From positions 1 through 16,595 of the forward strand of contig DUGS01000022.1 of the NCBI GenBank assembly GCA_013331265.1: DNA of 16,595 bases, in the 5' to 3' direction. The notes beneath the pieces are model-generated. The model saw only the letters and a program-made list of their open reading frames with translations. It was not told the origin of the DNA and made no database searches. Made by a program: the position numbers and the translations under genes. The stretch is from Methanosarcina sp. GTDB taxonomy: Archaea; Halobacteriota; Methanosarcinia; Methanosarcinales; Methanosarcinaceae. How positions within the stretch are numbered: the stretch's first letter is position 1; the number at the start of each line of letters is the position of its first letter. Below are positions 1 through 7,069 of the stretch, piece by piece.

Positions 1-692
1 GGTACTGGCTGTGTTGTATTATTGTCTGCAGGAGGTTCAGTTGGAGTAGGTTCAGGTTCAGGTTCTGCAGGATAGTCAGGTATGGGAACTACGATCTGTT
101 TACCTGATGGGTCAGTGTGGATTTCCACATTATTTTTAGAAACCACAGAACTTGCATAGTTTTCATCAGGAAGGTTACCATCACAATCTATAAACTTGCA
201 ATTTTCTATATATGTATATGCAAAGGTTAAACTCATAATAGGGTACTCGCATTCGATAAACTGAGTATTTAATATATCCATTCCAGAATCTTGGTCTACC
301 AATAAACCACCATGAATTATTTTACAATTCTGAACTGTGCAGCCTGTCTCACCACTCGTACAAACAGTCCATGTGTTCGCATTACTCGTAAATGTAAATC
401 CATCATAAACTGGATTTAAATTGACATCATCACCAAGATAAAAATTACCTGTAATTATTGTATCATCCGGATTTCCAGATCTGGATTTTATAATCAAATT
501 TTGTGTGTTTACAACAACCTTTTCATCATAAGTCCCCGGCTCAACAAGAATTGTGTCACCTTCAGATGCATTATCCACAGCTGCCTGTATAGATTCACCA
601 GGATGAACTACTATTTCAGCTGCAGTACCTATTCCAGAACCTGCCATTAATATAAAGAAGGCAGATAAAATTGCAAGAAATCTATTTTTCAT
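1..692 (-). CDS. NosD-like beta-helix surface protein, N-terminal part (cut by window edge)
   Basis: The reading frame is open from an ATG at 690-692 to the left edge (230 complete codons), so the C-terminus is missing. A GAGGT ribosome-binding site (699-703) lies 6 nt before the ATG. The start MKNRFLAILSAFFILMAGSG is a typical signal peptide with likely cleavage near TAA-EI (about residue 25). It is followed by HPGESIQAAVDNASEGDTI and VEPGTYDEKV, the hallmark opening of NosD/pectin-lyase-like right-handed beta-helix proteins that are abundant in Methanosarcina cell surfaces. After about residue 200 comes a Pro/Glu/Thr-rich linker (PAEPEPEPTPTEPP), which usually joins the beta-helix to a C-terminal surface-anchoring segment in these proteins. 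Function is probably structural or adhesive outside the membrane; no enzyme activity is implied. Whether the gene belongs to the integrated element to its right or to the host chromosome cannot be decided here. Confidence 0.82.
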   Translation of the reverse strand, partial: MKNRFLAILSAFFILMAGSGIGTAAEIVVHPGESIQAAVDNASEGDTILVEPGTYDEKVVVNTQNLIIKSRSGNPDDTIITGNFYLGDDVNLNPVYDGFTFTSNANTWTVCTSGETGCTVQNCKIIHGGLLVDQDSGMDILNTQFIECEYPIMSLTFAYTYIENCKFIDCDGNLPDENYASSVVSKNNVEIHTDPSGKQIVVPIPDYPAEPEPEPTPTEPPADNNTTQPV

Positions 693-1329
693 CTCAATAC
701 CTCAAAGAAATACCCATAGTATACATTTTTTTTGACTTCGTCTCAAATAATAATCAAAGGAAGGAAGCTTTAGGTTTATTATGATTCATTGATCTGAGAT
801 TGCCATGAATGGTGTAGTTAAGAATTAATTTTAAAAATCTCGATCAAAAATAAATATGTGTTATTAAAATGAGAAATATTATATAATCTTTTCGAATATT
901 TGTTATTATATTATTTTGTTTATATATTTTTATCAAAAGCTTGAAAATGAGAATTGGGCCTTAAAATATGTTGCATAGGATGTTTGGATAAGAGAGAAAT
1001 TTGCATTTTGTTTTAATGTTTCGAACTTGTATCTTGGAAAGGTTATGTAGCCATAGAATGAATTATATTGAATAAATTTTAATATGTTTTTTTATAAATC
1101 TATATAGTTTTCTATTAAAATTGATACGCTTGAAATCAAAAAGGTATGCCTGTATATCAGCTATGTTTATGCATCTGGGCCTGTATCCTATATCACAGCT
1201 ATCAGGTACCCCCCTTTGAAATTCAAGAATTAAATATTTCTATAACGGCACCCTGGGGAATTCAGGCAAAAAATCAGGGAAATATCTTCTATGGACTACT
1301 AGAGTCATATAATAATTCTTAAAAAATTT
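693..1329. other. AT-rich intergenic gap
   Basis: This very AT-rich stretch has no convincing coding frame on either strand. It must contain the promoter of the surface-protein gene on the minus strand, but no single box A stands out among many AT runs. The segment 1140-1300 is more mixed in composition but I recognise nothing in it. Confidence 0.5.
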
Positions 1330-1406
1330 TAAAGTGCAGACACCGGGTTGCATAAGAATGTTTCTTCAATGCTTACATGAGCCACCTGACTGCAACATAA
1401 GAGTAT

Positions 1407-1428
1407 CAGAATAGTTTTAATGAAGACT
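1407..1428. repeat. 22-bp direct repeat, first copy (second at 1582-1603)
   Basis: A 22-bp sequence starting CAGAATAGTTTTAATGAAGA is identical at 1407-1428 and 1582-1603, 175 bp apart. One copy lies inside the MITE-like element and the other just beyond its tandemly duplicated right end. It is too long for an ordinary target-site duplication and probably reflects rearrangement between element copies. Confidence 0.9.
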
Positions 1429-1533
1429 TTGTAAATCCAGAAGGAATGCTAGGAATCCTCTAAGAAAAGTCTTAGAGGCAGACAGGTGGTTCAATAACAT
1501 ATCTTGAAAATGTTTAAGATCGTTACCATGCAC

Positions 1534-1579
1534 ACCGTGTCTGCACTTTAGAGGATACCGTGTCTGCACTTTAGAGGAT
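1534..1579. repeat. Two tandem copies of a 23-bp unit
   Basis: The 23-bp unit beginning ACCGTGTCTGCACTTTAGAG occurs exactly twice, at 1534-1556 and 1557-1579. Each copy contains the right terminal inverted repeat of the MITE-like element. This is direct observation. Confidence 0.95.
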
Positions 1580-1701
1580 ACCAGAATAGTTTTAATGAAG
1601 ACTATATAAATAATATCTAAATTTATGTCCATATGTCCATGTAAATCGGTATATCTTTTAAAAAATAAAAAATGAATATTATGATATAGTTAGGTTTTAC
1701 A

Positions 1702-1728
1702 TGGACAAGCAGACAGACTGCTTATCCA
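1702..1728 (-). terminator. Hairpin downstream of the P4-type helicase gene
   Basis: An inverted repeat with 11-bp arms (TGGACAAGCAG at 1702-1712 and CTGCTTATCCA at 1718-1728, one mismatch, 5-nt loop) lies just after the helicase stop codon on its strand. No strong U-tract follows, so a terminator role is likely but not proven. Confidence 0.45.
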
Positions 1729-1739
1729 CGTCAAAGCTT

Positions 1740-3185
1740 TTAATTACGTTCTTCCATAATTGAAACGTTTAGCCAGGGATATTTTCTGTCTCCGTTCTCA
1801 TCTGGAACTTTATCTCTGGCATAGATAAATCCGCTTTTTTTGAGTTCTCCATCAAAAGTTTTCTTCTCAAGAGGAGGAACACTATCTGGACACCATTTAA
1901 CATATGCTTCGTACATTGCATCTTTGTATACTTTCCCACCTGTGCCTCTCTCAACGCACTCTTCAATGAAAACTGAAACACTGTCAGCATTTACCATGTA
2001 TGTTCTTTTGGTTTCTTCTACAGGCTTGTTGTCTGAGAACTCACCTCTAATCAATAGTTCTTTTAATGCTTCCAGAGCCTTGTTAAGGAATCCTGAGAGC
2101 TCTTCATCTGTGGTTAGCTTCTCCAACAGATTCTCATCCGCATTTTCTCCCTCAAATATATTTGGAAATTTTATGAGGATCCATCTTTTAAAGAATGCAT
2201 TGTCATTTTCATTCTTAGGTTTAGGCGGTTTATTCGCTGCAAAGATTAATCTGGCAGTATTTGCAAAGTCAAATGCAGTTTTAAACTTTTTTTCTCCACG
2301 AATTTTGTCTCCACCAGTTAGAGCCTTGAATATGCTTGTTTGATAAATTTTGGAGTCACCTATATCTGAAGCTATGTTCAACAGTTTCCCGTACAAGTTT
2401 GCAGTTGAGTGCTTGTTATTAGTAAGGTCCTGTAGACTTTCTGAAGAGGTATTCTCTTCTCCCACAAATTTTCTGATGAATTCAAGGAGAACTGTCTTTC
2501 CATTATTCCCAGTACCTACGAACATGCCTGATTTCTTCATCTTATTTTCTGCAATTAATGCATATCCGACAAGTTCTACCACTACTTCTTCATCCTTTTC
2601 GGATACTACTTCAGACAAGAATTTGTTAATTTTCGGGCATGTTGCACTGGGATCGTAATTTACCGGAATCTGTATTGTCGACAGAAACTCTGGGGTATGT
2701 AGTCTGAATTTGCTAGTGTTTAAATCATACAGCCCATTTTTGAGATTGATTATTCTTGTTTCCCTATTGAGATCTTCTCGATCTTTTATGACACTTCTCT
2801 CGTTTTTGATGTAGTTTACGACCTCATTTAATCGAAATCTATTTGCCTTATCTTTCAGCTTTTCCTGAGCAAGCTGCCTTATATAGTATTCTCCGCCTTC
2901 TTTGTAAACCCCATTTTCGTAAACGTAAATTTCTTGTGTGTCGCTCAATGTGATAACTGGGAGTTCCTTCAAGATTTCTTGGGCAAGACGCATAGGGACA
3001 AATGTGTTCCCATCAAAGTATTTTATCTTTGGATCTTCTTGTTTCTGTGCCAAAAATTGTGCATAATTTTCCTGAACTAATTTATTGATAAGTTCATTGT
3101 CAATGGTACCATTAATGGGGGTACTAATTTGTTCAACTGCTGCGCTTACACTATTGTTATCGAATTTAAAAGTAGATTCATTCAT
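1740..3185 (-). CDS. P4/D5-family phage-plasmid replication helicase (SF3)
   Basis: This 481-residue protein is a superfamily 3 helicase of the kind found in the C-terminal half of phage P4 alpha and poxvirus D5 primase-helicases. Such proteins unwind DNA at element origins. Visible features: the D5_N-type motif NLKNGLYDL (147-155), Walker A GTGNNGKT (224-231), a Walker B-like segment LLNIASDI (268-275), the sensor motif LIFAANKPP (313-321), the likely arginine-finger segment FFKRWILIKF (331-340), and a C-terminal winged-helix-like part (about 415-475). The N-terminal 50-140 residues are too short to hold an archaeo-eukaryotic primase domain, so priming must come from elsewhere or the gene is helicase-only. 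It starts at ATG (3183-3185) with only a weak ribosome-binding site. It lies between the hairpin at 1702 and the recombinase gene on the same strand, as expected of an integrated plasmid or virus. Confidence 0.92.
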   Translation of the reverse strand: MNESTFKFDNNSVSAAVEQISTPINGTIDNELINKLVQENYAQFLAQKQEDPKIKYFDGNTFVPMRLAQEILKELPVITLSDTQEIYVYENGVYKEGGEYYIRQLAQEKLKDKANRFRLNEVVNYIKNERSVIKDREDLNRETRIINLKNGLYDLNTSKFRLHTPEFLSTIQIPVNYDPSATCPKINKFLSEVVSEKDEEVVVELVGYALIAENKMKKSGMFVGTGNNGKTVLLEFIRKFVGEENTSSESLQDLTNNKHSTANLYGKLLNIASDIGDSKIYQTSIFKALTGGDKIRGEKKFKTAFDFANTARLIFAANKPPKPKNENDNAFFKRWILIKFPNIFEGENADENLLEKLTTDEELSGFLNKALEALKELLIRGEFSDNKPVEETKRTYMVNADSVSVFIEECVERGTGGKVYKDAMYEAYVKWCPDSVPPLEKKTFDGELKKSGFIYARDKVPDENGDRKYPWLNVSIMEERN

Positions 3186-3214
3186 TTAATCAACTCGTTT
3201 TTTAAAAAAGAGAC

Positions 3215-3250
3215 TTCAAAATGAGCTCTTAGTTTTGAATATATATACAC
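3215..3250 (-). promoter_or_regulatory. Promoter and operator-like inverted repeat of the helicase gene
   Basis: On the minus strand GTGTATATATATTC (TATA core at 3240-3247) is a good archaeal box A. It predicts a transcript start near 3218, about 33 nt before the helicase ATG. Directly at that start lie arms TTCAAAA (3215-3221) and TTTTGAA (3233-3239) around the palindrome GAGCTC (3223-3228). An inverted repeat between box A and start site is where an archaeal repressor would block transcription. The promoter is fairly likely; the operator role is inference. Confidence 0.5.
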
Positions 3251-3596
3251 AAAAAATCCCACTCAGACTGGAATAACTTGAGCAAGTCACCTTTCATGTA
3301 CATTTAATATATGTTTTTAATAAGTTATATACTTTCCGCTAATGTAAAAAAGCTCCGCTATCAAAATAACACCCAATGAGAAATCGGTGTATAAGTATAT
3401 AAAGATTTACGTTGAGGAACAGATAGTAATTCGATCTCATTCATATAGGGGATTTGTATAGGTTCAAACTGAACGCACAGTATCCTCGTCATACTAAAAA
3501 AACCAAAACAGCTTTGATTATTGACCTGTATGCGAAGTATGTAAAAAAGAAAAGTTGAAGGAGTTACCCGGAAAGTCCTACGAGTCCTTTCGTACG
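3251..3596. other. Gap between helicase and recombinase genes
   Basis: No gene is clearly supported. A 34-codon plus-strand frame from TTG 3454 to TGA 3556-3558 ends in a basic peptide (LIIDLYAKYVKKKS) but has no good ribosome-binding site and no recognised homologue. TATATAAA at 3396-3403 reads as TTTATATA on the minus strand and could be a second box A far upstream of the helicase gene. The gap could also hold an origin for the element, but no clear iteron array is seen. Confidence 0.4.
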
Positions 3597-4664
3597 TTAA
3601 TTCCCGAGCAATTCCACTATTTTCGCTTCAACCAGCTTGCTGACTTTTGCTTCAATTATTGAAGATAGATTACGCTTTGGGCTTTCAGTTTCCTTTTTAA
3701 TATTTAGACCAGGGGTGCCGTTCTCGGTAATACCATTTGCTTTCAAAACAGCATCATCTACATCTCTGCCTGACAAATGAACATATACTCCTGGCATATC
3801 CGACCCTTGAGTCCAGCCAAAATATATGTTCATCTGAGCCTCTGTCAAGTAGTTCGCCATATATGTGCAACGAGAGTGTCGAAACAGGTGAGGATGAATT
3901 TTCTTGTTAATTCCTGCTTTCTTAGCTATTCGTTGTAGCTTCATCCTTATTGCTCCATACTGCATTGGTTTCAGTGAATTTTCTTTACTTTTCAGTGTAA
4001 CCCAAAGAGGAGCATCTGGATTGTATCCTTCGGGATGTACCTGTAACCAAGCTTTCAGGTATTCTACACTCCAGACCGCCCTTACACGTCTATATCCGGT
4101 TTTTCCAGTAACATTGATAATTGCACCTTGTTCATCGAAAGAAATGTGTTTGATATGTAAAGTACCAATTTCTCCAATCCTTGCTCCTATATCCCACAAC
4201 AGAGCAATCATTGCTTTATCCCTTTCATGCTCAGCACATTCGATCAATGTCAAAACATCTAATTCAGTCAACATCTCCTCTGGAAGCTTCTGGTCTTTCT
4301 TCTTTACGGTGGTCTTAATCCATCGTGTAAGCTCGGGATTTTCTTCCTTAAAGTACCATTTATAGAATTTTTTCAAAGCTACCTTATAGTCGTGTTTAAA
4401 CCATTGACTTTTATCTGACCTCTCAAGTTCAGAGATAAAGATGAAAAGATCCCTTTTTTCAACTTTGTCAAGGTCAAGCTGGAGCTTTACAGCGATGATT
4501 TTCAGAACTGAAATATATTTCAAAACTCGATGTTGACCCAATCGCTCAGTAAAACAGTTATCCACAAACTCCAAAATCAACTTCTTGTTTGTATCGGAAA
4601 TCGGTGCAAGTGCTAGTGATTCTAGCCTCTTTTGAAGACTGTAATTATAAATGCCCACATCCAC
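3597..4664 (-). CDS. Tyrosine recombinase/integrase of a tRNA-integrated element
   Basis: This phage-type site-specific recombinase catalyses integration and excision through a covalent 3'-phosphotyrosine intermediate. The C-terminal catalytic set is complete. Counting from the start used here: R162 in GARIGEIGTL, K188 in TGKTGYRR, H259 and R262 in HPHLFRHSR, W284 in FGWTQ (a usual substitute for the second His), and Y294 in GVYVHLSG. A SAM-like DNA-binding domain occupies the N-terminal part (about 15-110). The frame stays open to a TTG at 4701-4703, but I choose the GTG at 4662-4664. It has AGGAAGTGA (4669-4677), close to the 16S complement AGGAGGTGA, 4-5 nt upstream. This gives 355 residues. 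The gene begins about 50 nt after the 3' end of tRNA-Thr on the same strand, the usual place for an integrase beside its attachment site. It appears intact. Confidence 0.93.
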   Translation of the reverse strand: MDVGIYNYSLQKRLESLALAPISDTNKKLILEFVDNCFTERLGQHRVLKYISVLKIIAVKLQLDLDKVEKRDLFIFISELERSDKSQWFKHDYKVALKKFYKWYFKEENPELTRWIKTTVKKKDQKLPEEMLTELDVLTLIECAEHERDKAMIALLWDIGARIGEIGTLHIKHISFDEQGAIINVTGKTGYRRVRAVWSVEYLKAWLQVHPEGYNPDAPLWVTLKSKENSLKPMQYGAIRMKLQRIAKKAGINKKIHPHLFRHSRCTYMANYLTEAQMNIYFGWTQGSDMPGVYVHLSGRDVDDAVLKANGITENGTPGLNIKKETESPKRNLSSIIEAKVSKLVEAKIVELLGN

Positions 4665-4714
4665 TATGTCACTTCCTAAAATGGAAAAGTGGGCTTTAAA
4701 CAAAAAATGAAAAA

Positions 4715-4786
4715 AGCCTCGGGCGGGATTTGAACCCGCGACCTCGTCCTTACCAAGGACGCGCTATACCCCTAAGCCACCAAGGC
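4715..4786 (-). tRNA. tRNA-Thr (anticodon GGT)
   Basis: On the minus strand the sequence folds as a full cloverleaf. The acceptor is GCCTTGG paired with CCGAGGC (one G-T pair), the anticodon stem CGTCC/GGACG encloses the loop TTGGTAA (anticodon GGT), and the T arm GCGGG-TTCAAAT-CCCGC is perfect. The discriminator is T and CCA is not encoded. The gene is whole, which fits integration of the neighbouring element at its 3' end with reconstitution of the tRNA. Confidence 0.97.
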
Positions 4787-4825
4787 ACTGCTGCTCAAAG
4801 AGCATCTCCAAAATATCACACCAGA

Positions 4826-4833
4826 GATATAAA
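4826..4833 (-). promoter_or_regulatory. Box A of tRNA-Thr
   Basis: TTTATATC on the minus strand lies about 26 bp before a predicted transcript start near 4804, about 18 nt upstream of the mature tRNA 5' end. This is a classic archaeal tRNA promoter layout. Confidence 0.65.
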
Positions 4834-4971
4834 GGTTTCGACTGAAAGGGCTGCAGACCGGGAAAAATCTCCAAACTGGATAAAAATTCGGAGATTTAAT
4901 TTGAAAAATTTGGAAAACTGGCAGGGAAAATTGCCAGTTTCTTTAGAGTTTGTTTTTTGAGAGTTCGGAAC

Positions 4972-5460
4972 TCAGAGTCTCCAGCGCGCATCTACCGGGA
5001 AGCGTTCGTTGATCCACATGAGGACATGGTTGTTGTGGACGATTTTGTAGGTGCGGGAAAGGATGGGAGTCCCATCAAAGGTGGGTTCGCCTTCAAGGAT
5101 TTCGAGTTCTACCATGTCTCTCCTGGTTTCCAGGTTGTGAGTGCGCAGGATACGGCCTATGGGGATGTCTGCCCGCATGAGCTGGTCACGCATGGTCTGA
5201 GGCATGCGTTCCAGGGGGGAGAGGGATCTTGCGTGGACGAAGACCGTGTCCCCGGCATAGAGTCGGACTGTCCTGTTGTTTACATCGCTTCCTTCTTCTA
5301 CCCCTAGCAGGTCAGCCAGTTCTTTATCGGCTTTAACTACGTATTGAGACTCGGTTTTTACGGTGACCTGCTTTCGGGACATTATTTCCAGGAGAAAGGT
5401 TACGGAACCGTCAGTCCCACAGCATACCCGGAGGCAGGTGGGAATTTCAAGACTTTTCAA
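4972..5460 (-). CDS. Chorismate pyruvate-lyase-like protein (Rv2949c/DUF98 family)
   Basis: The protein resembles the DUF98/Rv2949c-like family, whose characterised members split chorismate into pyruvate and 4-hydroxybenzoate. In methanogens this would supply an aromatic precursor for tetrahydrosarcinapterin/methanopterin; that role is inference. Family-like segments are CGTDGSVT near the N-terminus, VFVHARSLSPLERMP (73-87), the Gly-Arg turn DIPIGRILR (98-106), and the C-terminal MWINERFP with E152 as a likely active-site acid. The start is uncertain. TTG at 5458-5460 is the only conventional codon, but its nearest AGGAG lies 12-14 nt away. The frame continues upstream to a stop at 5545-5547, and a perfect GGAGGT (5491-5496) sits 6 nt before an in-frame CTG at 5482-5484. 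That start would add 8 residues. The gene follows the DUF5611-like gene by under 100 nt on the same strand, so they are probably cotranscribed. Confidence 0.8.
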   Translation of the reverse strand: MKSLEIPTCLRVCCGTDGSVTFLLEIMSRKQVTVKTESQYVVKADKELADLLGVEEGSDVNNRTVRLYAGDTVFVHARSLSPLERMPQTMRDQLMRADIPIGRILRTHNLETRRDMVELEILEGEPTFDGTPILSRTYKIVHNNHVLMWINERFPVDARWRL

Positions 5461-5552
5461 TTTTTCAAGGAAATCTCCTTCCAGAACGATACCTCCAGGT
5501 AAATACTGCAGGATATTATGGTAATGTGAAATAAGAATGAGCAGTCAGGAAG

Positions 5553-5867
5553 TTATGCCTCTCCGGCTTCTTTTTTTGCCATTTTCAGGCGCTCTTTTGC
5601 CGTGTAGCCTGTAGCCTTGAAGAGAAAATCTCTGTAGGCTTTGTTGGTCTGCAGGATCGTTTCATCATCCTTTACAGTTACATCGGAAACTGTTTCCACG
5701 CAGAGCATTTTGTTCTCTATCCAGACCGTTATCTTCGAGATCGCCCCGTATGAGGTCTCGAAGCGGTCCTCGTTCCGGGAAATTTCTACAGGGAAGCATT
5801 CCTGCATTGCCTGGTATATTCTGTCAGGTTCAGGTTTGAAGCCGCGTTTTAACTTGTATTTCTGCAT
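5553..5867 (-). CDS. Small DUF5611-like methanosarcinal protein
   Basis: This 104-residue alpha/beta protein begins MQKYKLKRGFKPEPDRIYQA, is mostly charged, and has no signal peptide or membrane segment. It resembles proteins labelled DUF5611 in Methanosarcinales; that name is from recall of the family pattern and no function is known. The frame is open further upstream to 6029. I choose the ATG at 5865-5867 because GAGGA (5873-5877) lies 5 nt before it and because the extra upstream residues look like translated leader. It is first in a likely two-gene transcript with the chorismate lyase-like gene. Confidence 0.72.
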   Translation of the reverse strand: MQKYKLKRGFKPEPDRIYQAMQECFPVEISRNEDRFETSYGAISKITVWIENKMLCVETVSDVTVKDDETILQTNKAYRDFLFKATGYTAKERLKMAKKEAGEA

Positions 5868-6646
5868 TGCTATCCTCTTATAAGATATTTTCATCTCAGA
5901 TAAAGTTTGCTCAGAGCTGTTTTGCCTGGGAGCTGCAGGAATAATCCAAAGCAGCCGGACAACTAACTGGTATTGGGAAGTGTCTCTTTCAAGAATTGAT
6001 TCCCAGTATTTTTGCCCATGTATATCCACTAATTATCAATTCAGCAAATCTGGTTTGTGGTCTATTGTCATTGGTTTCAGGCCAGATCAACGCTCTCTAT
6101 TTATTTTAATATTAATTGCACTCATTATCAAATTAATTATACATATGTATTTTTCCCTTCCCTACAACTTATTTATAAAGCTGCAATGCCTGGTTTTAGC
6201 TTTATTCGGATTTCAGGCTTGAGAACAGGGTCTCAGGTTCGAAACTTATCTTCAGCGGTTACAATATTTAATTAAATATTTCACAATCTACTAACAATCA
6301 AGTACCTCATCTCAATATTGATTATTTATTGTTCATTATTATTGCAGAGAGTCTCACAAGAAGCAACCATAAATATGATTATACTTATCATAGGTTCATG
6401 CAAAAAAGAGATGTGACTGAAAGAGATGTGATTGGGCATTACCCCTCAAGGTCACAAAAATAGGCTTAAAATTTTTAAAATTATTCTGATATACCGATCA
6501 ATTGCTTTAATAATGTAAATAAGAATTGATTCGATTCAAGAATTAATTCGATTTAACCCAATTTGTGAATTAACTCTTTATCCTTTAATAAAAGCCAGTA
6601 TAAAGCCAGCAACTTCATTCAATAAAAATAAGAAGGTGACTCCTGG
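5868..6646. other. Long divergent intergenic region
   Basis: This 779-bp AT-rich region separates the minus-strand DUF5611-like gene from the plus-strand gene at 6647. Several short frames cross it but none has a ribosome-binding site or recognisable product. It should carry both divergent promoters. CTTTATAAAT on the minus strand (6171-6180) and CTTTAATAAA on the plus strand (6583-6592) are candidate box A elements. A short direct repeat AAGAGATGTGA occurs at 6406-6416 and 6421-6431. Confidence 0.45.
6522..6557. repeat. Imperfect 17-bp tandem repeat
   Basis: AGAATTGATTCGATTCA (6522-6538) is followed at 17-bp spacing by AGAATTAATTCGATTTA (6539-6555), with two mismatches. It lies about 90-125 bp before the gene at 6647, upstream of its candidate box A, where an activator could bind. 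Function is unknown. Confidence 0.6.
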
Positions 6647-6949
6647 ATGCACAAAACACTCAACCTTGATGATTTAATCGCCAAAAAGACGAAAGAGAAT
6701 GTTAAGACAGACCCCGAAATGGGATATGAAGAGCTCTATGACCTGATTATACCGCCTGGAACGGTTGTATCCATTATCTACGATATCGTAGAAGAATTTG
6801 GGCTTGAACCGCTAACACGGAAGATGCCTTTCAGTATTGCAAACAGTGAAGAAAGGGAAATTCTTGTCCTTCGCGGTCCTCTTGAAAAGGTTCAGGCTGC
6901 AGAAGAATTCCTATATAAGGAAATGAAGGACTGGATTGAAAATCCGTAA
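6647..6949 (+). CDS. Conserved small acidic protein, function unknown
   Basis: This is a 100-residue acidic protein. AAGGTGA (6633-6639) lies 7 nt before the ATG, a good archaeal ribosome-binding site. I do not recognise the family. The pattern of the second half, with a strand ending in REILVLRGPLEKVQAAEEFL followed by a helix YKEMKDWIE, recalls small KH-like or ferredoxin-fold alpha/beta domains, but this is only structural resemblance. There is no signal peptide and no cysteine. It converges on the methanogenesis marker 2 gene with 120 bp between the stop codons, and a T-run near 7027-7033 may end its transcript. Confidence 0.75.
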   Translation: MHKTLNLDDLIAKKTKENVKTDPEMGYEELYDLIIPPGTVVSIIYDIVEEFGLEPLTRKMPFSIANSEEREILVLRGPLEKVQAAEEFLYKEMKDWIENP

Positions 6950-7069
6950 GCTCCAACGGTCCGTAAAAGGGGATAAAAGCAATAGGAAAAGGTGCTGGAT
7001 AAATAAAAACTTTTCAGCAAACAAATATTTTTTCTTTGAGATAAGTACAAAACATGCAGAAGGTCCCGG

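Larger units (their letters stand above)
1330..1603. mobile_element. MITE-like inverted-repeat remnant
   Basis: TAAAGTGCAGACAC at 1330-1343 is repeated in inverted orientation at 1537-1550 and again at 1560-1573. The similarity extends inward imperfectly: both ends then read TGCAT and, about 50-55 bases in, CCACCTG(A/T)CTGC (1382-1394 against the complement of 1483-1496). This is the structure of a short element with terminal inverted repeats. A minus-strand frame (stop at 1417, about 70 codons) crosses it and reads LKHFQDMLLNHLSASKTFLR, which could be a transposase N-terminal remnant; I cannot name a family. The right terminus is duplicated in tandem and a 22-bp sequence occurs once inside and once outside the right end, which suggests nested insertion or recombination. 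It is non-autonomous as seen. Confidence 0.5.

Noticed and set aside
1..4700. Left attachment site of the integrated element
   Set aside because: I looked for a copy of the tRNA-Thr 3' end (GGGATTTGAACCCGC and neighbours) and found none, so no att pair is claimed.
4730..4960. Plus-strand 76-codon frame over the tRNA
   Set aside because: It is largely the antisense of tRNA-Thr and its promoter, with no ribosome-binding site.
5868..6029. N-terminal extension of the DUF5611-like gene
   Set aside because: GAGGA at 5873-5877 points to the ATG at 5867 and the extra residues look like translated leader.
6225..6250. GGTTCGAAAC resembling a tRNA T arm
   Set aside because: No matching acceptor, anticodon or D arm surrounds it, and the stem does not pair; chance similarity.
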